From the NCBI GenBank assembly GCA_905160935.1, contig CAJHZI010000447.1, positions 934,001 through 998,000 on the forward strand: a DNA stretch of 64,000 nt, in the 5' to 3' direction. This document shows positions 44,421 through 54,487 of this stretch, piece by piece. Under the pieces are notes generated by a model that had not been told where the DNA came from, did no database searches, and saw only the letters and a list, made by a program, of their open reading frames with translations. Source of the DNA: Enchytraeus crypticus. Taxonomy: Eukaryota > Annelida > Clitellata > Enchytraeida > Enchytraeidae. Position numbers and translations under genes: made by a program. The first letter of the stretch is position 1, and every line of letters begins with the position of its first letter.

Positions 44421-45981
44421 AGCCCATGCAGCTTTTTTACAATGATAGCTTAACAATATTTTCTTTTGATCAGGTGTCTATTAATTACAGAAAATATAGT
44501 ACATTTGCCATTCGTATTTAATTGCGTGCGTATATTTCGTGGACATAATACTGATAAGATCACAACCGATACAGAAGTTATTTAAATACCGCTAATATAA
44601 ATCAACGCCTTGAGACCAACGTCCTAAGCCGATGGTGCAACCGACTCTACAGGTATGCAGATAGGTGCATAGCCGTAGACATGTTTAGCGTAAGTTTCCT
44701 GCTCAATAGCATGTCAGTGACGGGGAAAGCAGAGAATTTCAAAATCCTCATTCCAAACATAAAAATATCTGTGCACGAATACTTCAGCACAAAAAGTACT
44801 ATGTATGAAACATTCCTGATATGATAGTCTTAGGGCTATGGTGTATCACCTAAACTTAACTTGATTTAGAAGAAGTTACTCGGCCAAAGCTTGCTCTTAA
44901 TTACAGTAAGTATTTGAAATGTCTCCACATGGAACTACTACTTGAATGAAATTGCTATGAAGAAATTAGAAGAGAAAAGAAGCTGAAATCTGACGACAAG
45001 TTCTCTATTCTCTACTAATAACTTTCCATCTAGAGATGTAGATCCTTGCCCACCATCGTGGCCGTCAGAGGATGCATTTGAGTTTTGTGCAGGTTATAGT
45101 TGTCAACAGCCCTCTGCCTCGCCTCCTCCCACACATACAAAGCTCTAAAAACAATCCAAGAAAAGATATCTACATAAATTAGAAAACTGGGTCACATTTT
45201 TGTAATAGGCCTACTGCTAAAATAAGCAAACAATTAAAGATCACAATCAAAGCCTTAAAGCAAAAGTTAGATAAAAAAGATTCAAAATTTAATATTCCGT
45301 TAATATATATTTAATATTGTAGTACGGTCGTGATTTAGTTTCGAAATAGAAATGTTTTTCACAAAAAGCATATTGCTCAACTTTATCAAAACCGCTAATT
45401 GACTCGATTTAACGTGAATGGTAATGGTAATGCATCCCGCAAGAAAGTTCCTGATTTCTCGCATTACGACCAATTGCCCAGTTTACATTTTTAAGAAATC
45501 TTTCTAGTGTTCCGATTAGGGCAAGGTCCATAATAATAATTATTCTAAATATAATCTGATTTCGCGCTCCATAAATAGCACTCAATCTATCAACAAATTC
45601 TATAGTCTTAATAACCGGTACAGCGCAAAATTTCTTTTTTAGCTATTCCGTTTCTTACACCTCCCATTCCACAATGAATATTAGTTAATTCCTAGCATTC
45701 TCTTTATTCCATGGTTCCACGATATATATCAACTTCTTTATTCGTCAACATTTGACAGGAAGAATAGTAACAGAACAACATAAACATAAAAAGTAGGATA
45801 AAAAATAAACCACCACCAATTACACAGAGTTACAGTTAGCCTAATTGGATCAAAATACTCACTTCATACATTCTATTATTGAGCGTAGGCCTACATTTAC
45901 TTCCTTATCCGTCATCATCGGATAGGAGGAAAATAAAAGACAAGCAAAACAAAAATTCAATAATACAAAATAGTAAAACAA
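44421..45981. other. Long non-coding region, nothing recognised
   Basis: About 1.56 kb without an ORF or element that I can support, apart from the GTCAGTGACGGG word at 44714 shared with the tRNA-like unit. Confidence 0.4.
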
Positions 45982-45990
45982 TAATACAAT

Positions 45991-46065
45991 CATCATCATC
46001 ATCATCATCATCATTATCATCTTCCCTTGAATCCCAGTTTAACAAGGGTCGGGATACGAATAGAC
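45991..46065 (-). mobile_element. RTE-c LINE, 75-bp 3' end with 9-bp TSD
   Basis: (ATC)n then ATCTTCCCTTGAATCCCAGT, TTAACAAGGGTCGGGATACG and AATAGAC match the terminal bases of the RTE-c copy at 49697-49770. TAATACAAT flanks it at 45982-45990 and 46066-46074. On the minus strand the element ends in (GAT)n. Confidence 0.85.
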
Positions 46066-46074
46066 TAATACAAT

Positions 46075-47409
46075 AATAAATAATAAGTAGTGTCAGGGAC
46101 AGTACCAATGAGGTAATATCAGCCTAGACATATCAGGAAAATGAAAATATATGAGAATATTTACAAAGTCCTGGACCAGGTTCAAATCTCAGATAAGTCA
46201 GACAAATGACGGGAGAGCTAATGAAACATTCAGTGTCTCATCTATTTAAATACATACGCTAAGAAGTATTCAGACAAACTGCATGAGTTACTAATTAATT
46301 AAAGGAATATCACTTCCTTAATTAATGTTTTATTATGAATGAAACTATGAAATATAATGAAATATAATGTGCAGGAAACAACATCAAGTTAAACGACGTG
46401 AATGTAAAACTAAATTACAGTTAAATTAATAATAATAATAATAATAATATTTTAAATGAATAAACATAAATATAAGAGGTTCATAAATTACTATATCGCC
46501 TTTTAAATAACATGGGACGAAATATAGTCAAAAGCAAAATATGAAAGGGACGTTAAACTATACTTCCTCACTGGCTGTACATTATCTGTAACTAATATAT
46601 GTGTTATGCTATGCACCAATGTATCAGTACATAGAAACCTCACTACAGTAGAATTCCCCTAGAAACTGGTCTGTAAATTATCCCTCAAACAAAAGAGTCG
46701 TCACTTGTATACTTAACAAATGAATTTGCCGCATGTTTCTAAATCCCAAGAATTCAATTAAATAATCACACTGGCTCTGTTAATTCTTACCCAGGCTAGA
46801 GTCTCTGAGTCTTGAAACGGTTTAGCGGTTTTTTGATACCTTGTAAACAAGAACCCCCTAGAAACTATGTTAGCCACACTGGTAAATTTCACTCAGGTCG
46901 CAGTACTCTCTCTTTTAAATTCCTCGTACTGGCCGTTAAATTAATATACAATAAAGTCTGCTCGAGTTAACGATGATAGCTTCCCCTCTCTCAATAGGGT
47001 TTTCACAACAACACTTGAGCCTCTCCCCTACTCAAACAGGTTTCACACTGAGCAAATAATTGTCACCAAAATTATAAAGACTAAAAGGAAGAAATTAATA
47101 CTGTATAGAGTTTTCCCTGATACACCATTAAGCAAACATACTACACATACTTACATATCACAGACAACGAACTCGCAGCGCCTTCCGGACCTGGTCATTA
47201 CTAATAAAATCCAGTTACTATTCATAAATAAAGTTAACGCTTAATAAATAACAAAATAATAGAAATAAAGTTTTAAAACTTAAAACTTTCTAATGTTGGG
47301 TATTTAGCGTTTAAAGGACCCAGGCCGGAAGTGGGAGTAAACCAAAACAAAGCTACCAAGAGACATTTGAAAAATGCCCTGTAACCTTAAATGTAAACAC
47401 AGCATCCAT
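46075..47409. other. AT-rich region, nothing recognised
   Basis: About 1.3 kb, with a short (AAT)n at about 46427-46450. No ORF with family similarity and no TIR pair found. Confidence 0.4.
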
Positions 47410-47690
47410 AATAACATCAGGCACATAAAGCAGTCTTCAATCCGCATCTGACAAGTAGTACAATATAGCTAAACAATAATAGTACAATATAGCTAAACAA
47501 AAAGTCAACATTGCACATAAGAGTAGGCAAATCAACATATAATTGAAAAAAATAGCCACACCGACTTGAAAAAGACTTAATATAAGAAGTGCATAGTTTG
47601 ACAGTAAGATATATTTTTTGATAACATAGTAGAGTAACTAAAAGGCAAATTAAATGTCTTGCACAGATTGTCAAAGTTAGCGATAATATA
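47410..47690 (-). pseudogene. Possible LINE 3' continuation, antisense
   Basis: A minus frame (47674-47417, 85 aa) continues on the far side of the hAT-like MITE from the LINE fragment at 48181-48520. A 22-bp unit TAGTACAATATAGCTAAACA(ATAA) is tandemly duplicated at about 47456-47502. Family membership is inferred only from position. Confidence 0.35.
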
Positions 47691-47698
47691 CCTAAATG

Positions 47699-48172
47699 CA
47701 GTGGCGGATCCAGGGGGGGCCCGACGACAAAAATTTTAAAACTATATTTTCATTTTTCTATGCAATTTATAGGTGTAAGTGTGTTTTAAAGGCGTTAGTG
47801 GGGTACAAGAGGGAACTCGAACAGTCCGACTACCTGGAATTTCTTCAAATATTTGACGGAAGGGGGGGGCCCGAAAAATGTTGACCATTTCACTAGCTCT
47901 CAATTTTCACTTTAGCCACTGTATAAGAGGAAAAAGGGTGAAAATAAAAAATATGAACTCTCTTTCCTCTCACGGGTATGAGGGGGGGGGGGGGTAAGAT
48001 ACGGGGATATACTCACTCTAAGCCGAGCGCAGTATGCTGAAAATTTTTGAGCCCCCCACACAGCATTTTTTCTGGTTGCGTCAAGTTCCGAAGAAGGCGT
48101 AAGCAAAAATGTGTACACTTCCAAAAATTTTTTTCGGGCCCCCCCCTTAAAAAATTCCTGGATCCGCTCCTG
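47699..48172. mobile_element. hAT-like MITE, family CAGTGGCGGATCCAGG, second copy (474 bp)
   Basis: The left end is CAGTGGCGGATCCAGGGGGG and the reversed right end is CAGGAGCGGATCCAGG. Perfect 8-bp TSD CCTAAATG at 47691-47698 and 48173-48180. It shares with 3056-3771 (inverse orientation) the stretches TTTTTGCTTACGCCTTCTTC, GACGCAACCAGAAAAAAT, GTGTGGGGGGCTCAAAA and TATACTCACTCTA. It is about 240 bp shorter, so one or both are internally deleted derivatives. Confidence 0.94.
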
Positions 48173-48180
48173 CCTAAATG

Positions 48181-48520
48181 TAATATGTTTCAGAACACCA
48201 TTAACATGCAGTTCCTTCTTAAAAAATTTATTTCTAACTTTACCCTAATATGTCTGAAATCTTATTTTCCTAGACCCGCCATAATAGGTTTAACAGACTC
48301 CCATCTATTATAATGAAAGATTGATCTAAAAGCATTATTCCAAGCAACGTTTAAGTCATGAATATGGTCTTTTCTCAGATCAATACTAACAGTAGCAAAA
48401 GATAATATGGGTAAGCAGTGGGTTTCAAGAAGATATAATCTCGAGAGATCATTCATATGTAAAGATTTATTTAAAATACTATTACTGCTAGCTGATATGT
48501 TCTTTCTTCTTTTGAATGTA
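48181..48520 (-). pseudogene. LINE C-terminal fragment related to the 26-29 kb element
   Basis: Minus translation: SNSILNKSLHMNDLSRLYLL, ETHCLPILSFATVSIDLRKD, WNNAFRSIFHYNRWESVKPI and MAGLGK. It parallels ESHCLPILLYCIESINL and LFGYNKWESVKELIYNLGR at 28.7-28.9 kb. The RT core is absent. Confidence 0.8.
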
Positions 48521-48521
48521 A

Positions 48522-48561
<40 letters not shown>

Positions 48562-48655
48562 CTATATATATATATATATATATGATTATATATATATATA
48601 TATATAGATATATATAATATATATAGATATATATATATATATATATAAATATATA
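48521..48655. repeat. (AT)n array with GAT/AAT interruptions
   Basis: Dinucleotide array bordering the TIR element that starts at 48656. Confidence 0.95.
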
Positions 48656-49408
48656 GACTGGGGCAAAAAAATTATCCCCTAGCGAAATCTCAATAATTTT
48701 AAGAAAACGCAAAATATCTTTACAATATTTACGGAGCTTCTAGGGGAGGAATTTCTGCGTATATCCTGCAAATTTGGTTAAAATATTTTCAGTAGTTAAG
48801 AAATTATAGCAGTTCTACGAGAAAAGTGCGAAAATCAATTTTAACAAGGCTTGTCGAAATGTCAGTCGTTCCTTTTAAAGAAACTAACGACCCTGAAAAG
48901 GGCCGTTCACTTAAGTGGTGGAGTTTAAGCCTGCAGTACCTTGTTAGCTACTCCAATAAAAGATGCTGAAAATTCGTTCTTCTGTTAAAATTATTCCTAA
49001 ATTTTGAAGAAAATTTCCGGTACTTTTGTTTAAATAAGCCTTGTTAAAATTGATTTTAACATTTTTTCTGAAGAAACGCTGTATTTTTGTTACTTCTGAA
49101 TATATTTTCACCAAATTTGCAGGATATATGCAGAAATTCCTCCTCTGGAAACTCCGAATATTTTGTAAAACTATTCTGAGTTTTGTCCAAGTTATTAAGA
49201 CTTTTGGTAAAAAAGCCTTGTTAAAACAGATTTTTGAACTTTTTTCGTTGAAACGCTGTAATTTTTTCCTGCTCAATAGATTTTTATCAAATTTGCAAGA
49301 TATACACAGAATATCCTTCCCTAGAAACTCCGTAAATTTCGTAAAGATATGATATTTTGAGTTTTCTTAAAGTTATTGAGATTTCGCTAGGGGATTATTT
49401 TTTTTTGC
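48656..49408. mobile_element. TIR element in (TA)n (Tc1/mariner-type MITE?)
   Basis: Left GGGGCAAAAAAATTATCCCC then TAGCGAAATCTCAATAA and, inverted on the right, GCAAAAAAAAATAATCCCC then TAGCGAAATCTCAATAA. Homology continues through CTCAAAATATC and TTACGGAG(C/T)TTCTAGGG for about 130 bp. It lies within TA repeats. Internal near-repeats AAATTTGCA(G/A)GATATA occur three times. No transposase is readable. The rightmost bases are truncated or merged into the TA array. Confidence 0.8.
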
Positions 49409-49610
49409 TATATATATATATTTTATATATATATAAATTTTATATATATTTATATATATATATCCTTCCCTAGAAACTCCGTAAATTTCGTAAAGATATG
49501 ATATTTTGAGTTTTCTTAAAGTTATTGAGATTTCGCTAGGGGATTATTTTTTTTTGCTATATATATATATTTTATATATATATAAATTTTATATATATTT
49601 ATATAAATAT
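49313..49610. repeat. Exact tandem duplication, 149-bp unit
   Basis: CCTTCCCTAGAAACTCCGTA begins at 49315 and again at 49464. The unit runs through TTGAGATTTCGCTAGGGGAT, the T-tract, TTTGCTATATA and the following (AT)n with AAATTTTATATATATTTATA. The two units look identical, so the duplication is very recent or an assembly artefact. Confidence 0.95.
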
Positions 49611-49643
49611 AAATTTTTATATATATACTATATATATTTTTTG

Positions 49644-49695
<52 letters not shown>

Positions 49696-49696
49696 A
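49611..49696. repeat. (AT)n array
   Basis: AT dinucleotides joining directly to the (ATC)n tail of the RTE-c copy. Confidence 0.95.
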
Positions 49697-51818
49697 TATC
49701 ATCATCATCATCATCATCATCTTCCCTTAAATCCCAGTTTAACCAGGAGGTCGGGATACGAATAGACTTTCTCCAATCCTCTCTGTCCCACATCATATCA
49801 TCAGTCAATCCCCTATTTTTCATGTCCTTCTTAATTACCGCATCATACGCCAATTGTGTTCTACCTCTCTCTAGCTTAGCATCCAGCTCTTCCCTCCAAA
49901 ATCTCTTTACTACATTCTCAACTGCTTTTCTCACAATATGCCCATACCATCGCAATCTCGACTGAGCCAATCTATCCCCGATCCGCTCAACATTAAAATT
50001 CATCCTCACATACATTTTGCATTCCGTCCTTCCGAGTTTTTTCACACATTAGGCGTAACATTCTCATTTCTGCCACATGCAAACTCTGTAAATGTTCCCT
50101 TTTTAGTGCCCAACATTCCGAACCATACATCACCACAGAACTCTAAAATTTGCCTTTCAATCCTAGTGGTATTTTCCTATCACACAGCACTCCGCTAGCT
50201 GCCCTCCACTTTGCCCACCCAGCCTAATTCCCACTAGTAACCTCCTTTTTCAACTCCCCGTCATCCTCTATTACACACCCCAAATACTTAAAATATTTTA
50301 CCTTCTTTAGCTCCACCCCCTGACTAATTACACTATCTCCGTTTATCATCTCACTCTTCCATCTACTCTCCAAATGCTCCGCTTTTTCCTTATTCACCCT
50401 CAGTCCTTTACTTTCCAATGCCTCTCTGACTTTTTGCAACATCGCATTTACTTTCTCCACAGTGTCTCCTACGCCATCTTTGTTATCAGATCATCTGCAA
50501 ATAACATGCACCATGGGGCCTCCTTGATAGCTTCCTTAAGTAATTCATCCATAATCATAATAAATAAATATTGACTTAGGGCTGGTCCTTGATGTACCCC
50601 AATTTTCACCTCAAAACTCTCCGATTGCCCACTTACCACTCTTACATTAGTCCTCACCCTGCTGTACATATCTTTGATTAACTCAACATACCTCCTGTTC
50701 CTCTTCTTCAGAACTTCCCACACCAGTTCTCTCGGAACCCTATCATGACCTTTTCCAGAGCCACAAATACCATCTGTATCTTCTTTTTCTTTCAACTTTT
50801 TCTTCTCCTTCAATTGCCTCAACATAAAGATCGGTTCTGTTGTCGACCTTCCAGGCATAAACCCAAACTGGTTGCCCTCAATGCTTGTTGAATCTCTCAA
50901 CCTATTCTCCACTAACTCTCTCCCATAACTTCATTCTTTGACTCGACAGCTCTATAATTCTTACACTCCTGAATGTTCCCTTCACCCTTAAATACCGGCA
51001 CTTAACAACTCAGCCGCCATTCTTCTGGTATTCTGTCCCCCATAACATTTTGTCAAACAAGCACCTCAACCACTCTACCGCTCTCACACCTTCTATCTTC
51101 CACACTTCCACCGGTATTCCATCCAACCCCACCGCTTTACCCTTATGCATTTTCTTTAATGCCCTCTCAACCTCTTCAACTGTAAAATTCTGTACTTCCC
51201 AATCCTCAAATTCTTCGCTACCTACATCATCTTCATGTCCCTCATTAACCCCTCACTTTAACAAATTACAGAAATACTCTCCCGAACGTTCAACAATCCC
51301 TCCATCTTCTATTAACACTTTCCCATTATTTACCTTCATACATTTCTCCCTACAACCCGTCTTTGCTTCTCCCTTTGCCTAGCTACTTGATAAATCTCCT
51401 TTCCGCCATCTTTGTTATCTAACCTCAGATAGAAGTCATCATATTTTCGGGCCTTTGGCACTGCCACCACTCTCTTTGCCTTCCTCTTTTCCTACCTTTC
51501 TCCGTCCTCCCATCTCTCCACTCCTTAAATGCTTTTTTCTTTCCTGCAATACCTCCTGTACCTCCTCATTCCACCACCAAACCTCTTTATCCACCTTTTT
51601 CCTACCACCTTTCACTACACCTAGGACTTCCCTACAGCATTCTCTAACTTTGTTAGATATTTCAACCCACATGTGAAGTGATCCCTCTAAAGTCCATTCA
51701 ACTTCAGCCTCCAACTTCATCTTCAATTCCACTTCTTTTTCCTTTATTCTTCCCCATTTCACCCTTTCCATACCAGATCTTCTTTTTCTAATCTTCTTAC
51801 TCATCCACACAAAATCCA
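49697..51818 (-). pseudogene. RTE-c LINE, 5'-truncated, RT and C-terminal domain
   Basis: Linker: DKEVWWWNEEVQEVLQERKK (within 51818-51439). RT: GNQFGFMPGRSTTEPIFMLR, then a degraded first palm box (KGHDRVPRELVWEVL, where xxYDRVPRE is expected), IGVHQGPALSQYLFIMIMDE and MLFADDLI with the catalytic Asp pair (50912-50469). Next: KVNAMLQKVREALESKGLRV and VELKKVKYFKYLGCVIEDDG (50460-50224). C-terminus: LAQSRLRWYGHIVRKAVENV, RTQLAYDAVIKKDMKNRGLT and MMWDREDWRKSIRIP (50045-49744), ending in (GAT)n. A Tyr-Ile extension of the frame beyond 51845 is microsatellite. Confidence 0.88.
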
Positions 51819-51836
51819 TAAGTTTGGATTTTGTGT
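51807..51836. repeat. 12-bp perfect hairpin at the RTE-c 5' junction
   Basis: ACACAAAATCCA (51807-51818), loop TAAGTT, TGGATTTTGTGT (51825-51836). A second inverted pair, AAAATTTTCTATAA and TTATAGAAAATTTT, follows at about 51837-51886. LINE homology stops at this point. Confidence 0.9.
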
Positions 51837-51900
51837 AAAAATTTTCTATAAAAGTGATAAAAAAGTTATAGTTATAGAAAATTTTCTGCAGGGGGTCAAT

Positions 51901-51902
51901 TT

Positions 51903-51963
<61 letters not shown>
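51901..51963. repeat. (AT)n array
   Basis: Pure AT, directly followed by a short RTE-a 3' end. Confidence 0.95.
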
Positions 51964-51965
<2 letters not shown>

Positions 51966-51967
<2 letters not shown>

Positions 51968-52064
51968 ATAGAGAAGAGTAAAGGCGTTATATACCATGGA
52001 CCAGGACAATACCATACCATACCATACCAGTAAATTAGTGCATGCTAGTAGACAGCGCACTAAG
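51966..52064 (+). pseudogene. RTE-a LINE, about 100-bp 3' end
   Basis: AGAGAAGAGTAAAGGCGTTA then TATACCATGGACCAGG, a short (CCATA)n expansion (about 52011-52030), then CTAGTAGACAGCGCACTAAG. The CCATA expansion is not seen in other copies. AT-rich DNA borders both sides. Confidence 0.85.
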
Positions 52065-52097
52065 ATATATTAAATATATATATATATACACGTATAT

Positions 52098-52487
52098 GCA
52101 TGGTGCGCATTAAAAACATAATCCCCTACCCCAATTGCGACAAATTAGGCAATTCTTGCTAGTTCACTTTGAAATTCTTGCCGTCTGCAGGGGAGGAATT
52201 GTTTTCACAAGCCCATCAAATTTTGTAGAAATATTTCGAATGGGACCGGAGTTATGCATGTTTTACGAACGAATTGATTTCTTAATTTAACATGCAACGT
52301 GAAACGCTAATTAGAATTAATTCCTCTTGGAAAAGTTGTAGGTCCTGAGATGATGACGACACTGATATAGTGCTACATTTTATACTGGAAATGAGCTCCC
52401 AGAGCTTTGATGCAAGTCAGATGTGTTTCTCTTTTTCTTACAGATAGAATTGCGCTGTCAAGGGACTGCTATAGTAGATCAAGGAAC

Positions 52488-52489
<2 letters not shown>
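52098..52489. other. Region with one MITE-like end
   Basis: GGTGCGCATTAAAAACATAA ... CCCCAATTGCGACAAATTAG resembles the left end of the 181-bp MITE at 42281. No matching right TIR was found before the (TA)n at 52490. No ORF. Confidence 0.5.
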
Positions 52490-52531
<42 letters not shown>

Positions 52532-52543
52532 GAGTTATATATG

Positions 52544-52580
<37 letters not shown>
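52490..52580. repeat. (AT)n array with ACACAC interruption
   Basis: Dinucleotide array into which the second AGGGTGA transposon is set. Confidence 0.95.
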
Positions 52581-53853
52581 TAGGGTGACAATGAAATACA
52601 TAGGAAAATTTTTTTTGGTATTTTTATCACTCATACCCTCTTAAATTCTTCATTTTGGTACAAATGATTAATAAAAAAATTTGGATGGATTTGGTTCTTA
52701 TTTAGAGGTTGCACAAGACCGCTGAAGTTTTCATCTATTGTCAAGCTATTGGCGTTTTACATAGTATTCAAAGTTTATCCCTTATTTATTGAATAAATTA
52801 AAATTCAAAATTTAAGATACATAGAGATTCAGTTTAAGAAAAATAGCATCTATCTATGGAGTTAATTTCGTGTATTTTAGCTCACAAAGCACATGGTTCA
52901 TTGTTTACTTAAGTAGTCTAAACCAAAGGTCAACTAACTTACTTCAAGCGAGAAAGTGAAAAGAAGAAAATCGTTCTAGAATTGAGTCACAACCTGTTCA
53001 ACAGAGTAGTAGAAGCAGCAACACCTAGGAAATAAATCAAGTTAGCGGCTCTGACGAAGATGTGTCGGGCGTATCGGTGAAAGCTAGTATACCTTCGAAG
53101 AGAAGGAAGACTACCGCGATCGTAAGTTCTGAAGTTTCTGCTGCTTTGGATCGATAAGTGACAGAAATGCAGTATATGCAGAAATGTAAGAAATATAGAA
53201 ATATAGAAATATGCAGAATTGTAGTATGCGACAGAAATGTATGTTTTGGCAGATACTGCACATTCTTTGGGAATAGATCCTAATAAACTGACCATGAATC
53301 GGGAAATGAGGCAAGTTCGAAGAAAGAATACAGCGATAATATCTAGAGAAATCAAAGATTCTTTTACCTGTGATTCCTCGTTATCGGTTCACTGGGACGG
53401 TAAACTGTTGCCAGCTCTACAATCAAAAGAATCTGTTGATTGATTGGCTGTTCTCGTGTCAGGTGAAGGTACGATGAAGCTTCTTGGTGTCCCAAAGATA
53501 CACAGTAGTACTGGTGAAGCCCAAGCGACGGCGGTCTTCAGCTTAATTCAAGAATGGCGTTTGAATTAATTCAAGAATGGCATTTGAATGATCGCATACG
53601 TTTCATGTCAATCGACACAACTGCGAGCAACAAGGGACTGAAAAGTGGAGCTTGTATGCTCCTCGAATAGAAGCATGGCCGCAATCTTGTCTGCTTGCCA
53701 TGTAGACATCATGTGATGGAGTTAATAGTCGCAAAAGTTTTTGATTCGATTATAGAGACATCAAGCGGAACAAAAATTAAACTCTTTCAGAGATTTGCAG
53801 ACTTCTGGACTTCCATTGATAGGCACGAGTTTGAAATCGGAGTGGCGGAGTGA
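52581..53853 (+). pseudogene. AGGGTGA-type DNA transposon, copy 2, truncated
   Basis: The left TIR AGGGTGACAATGAAATACAT matches the right end of copy 1, so the orientation is inverted relative to 19901-22113. The transposase is in pieces: ASIPSKRRKTTAIVSSEVSA, ADTAHSLGIDPNKLTMNREM and IKDSFTCDSSLSVHWDGKLL (53237-53443), SIDTTASNKGLKSGACMLLE-like at about 53610, then LPCRHHVMELIVAKVFDS and FQRFADFWTSIDRHEFEIGV. It stops at 53853, in the middle of the domain, against an RTE-a fragment. A short expansion (about 53160-53240) and a 28-bp duplication around 53550-53585 are private to this copy. Confidence 0.83.
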
Positions 53854-53854
53854 A

Positions 53855-54487
53855 GTTAATATCACAATAACTGGTACGAAATTGGAACAGGGTAAGGGAG
53901 TTTCAAATATTTGGGTCATACTATAACCGATGACGGGAAATGTGAGATTGAATGAAATATGCAGTAGGATAGCACAAGCAAAAACGGCCTATAGTAATTG
54001 GAAAGAACTTTTAACAAAAACTCCGAAGAAAGACACAAAGAAAAAGATAGCGAAAACTTTGGTTTGGACCACGCTATTGTATTGATGTGAAACATTGACC
54101 TTAAGGATGGAAGATATTTGGAAACTGGAGGCACTGGAAATGTGGATTTGGAGAAGAATGAGAGGATTATCTGGAATCAATAGGTTACAAATAAGGAAGT
54201 TCTGGAAAGAGTTGGTACAAATAGATAGTTAATAAATGTATTAAGAAATAGGAAGAAGAGTTGGATAGGACACATTCTAAGGGGGGAAGGTCCATTAATA
54301 GAAGTCGTAGAAGGTAGAATGGAACGGAAAAGAGGCAGGGACAGGCCGAGTTTAGTATGTTAGAAGGTTTGAAGACCGACGCATATGTGAAAATGAAGAG
54401 GAAAGCCAAAGACAGAGAAGAGTGGAGGCGTTATATACATGTACCATGGACCTGCCAGTATGCAGTGCACTAAGAGAGAGAGAGAGG
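53855..54487 (+). pseudogene. RTE-a LINE, 3' fragment ending in (GA)n
   Basis: It runs from GAAGTTAATATCACAATAAC through GACCACGCTATTGTATTGAT (stop replacing the usual Trp/Cys region) and AAATAGGAAGAAGAGTTGGA to TACCATGGACCTGCCAGTAT, GCAGTGCACTAA and (GA)n at 54474-54486. Its 5' border truncates the AGGGTGA transposon. Confidence 0.88.

Noticed and set aside
48944..49352. Two overlapping ORFs of 103-110 aa on opposite strands
   Set aside because: They lie within a TIR element with internal repeats; Lys/Asn/Phe-rich translations without family resemblance.
51050..51382. Ser/Thr/Pro-rich plus-strand ORF of 110 aa, and 51455-51676
   Set aside because: Antisense shadow of the RTE-c LINE coding strand.
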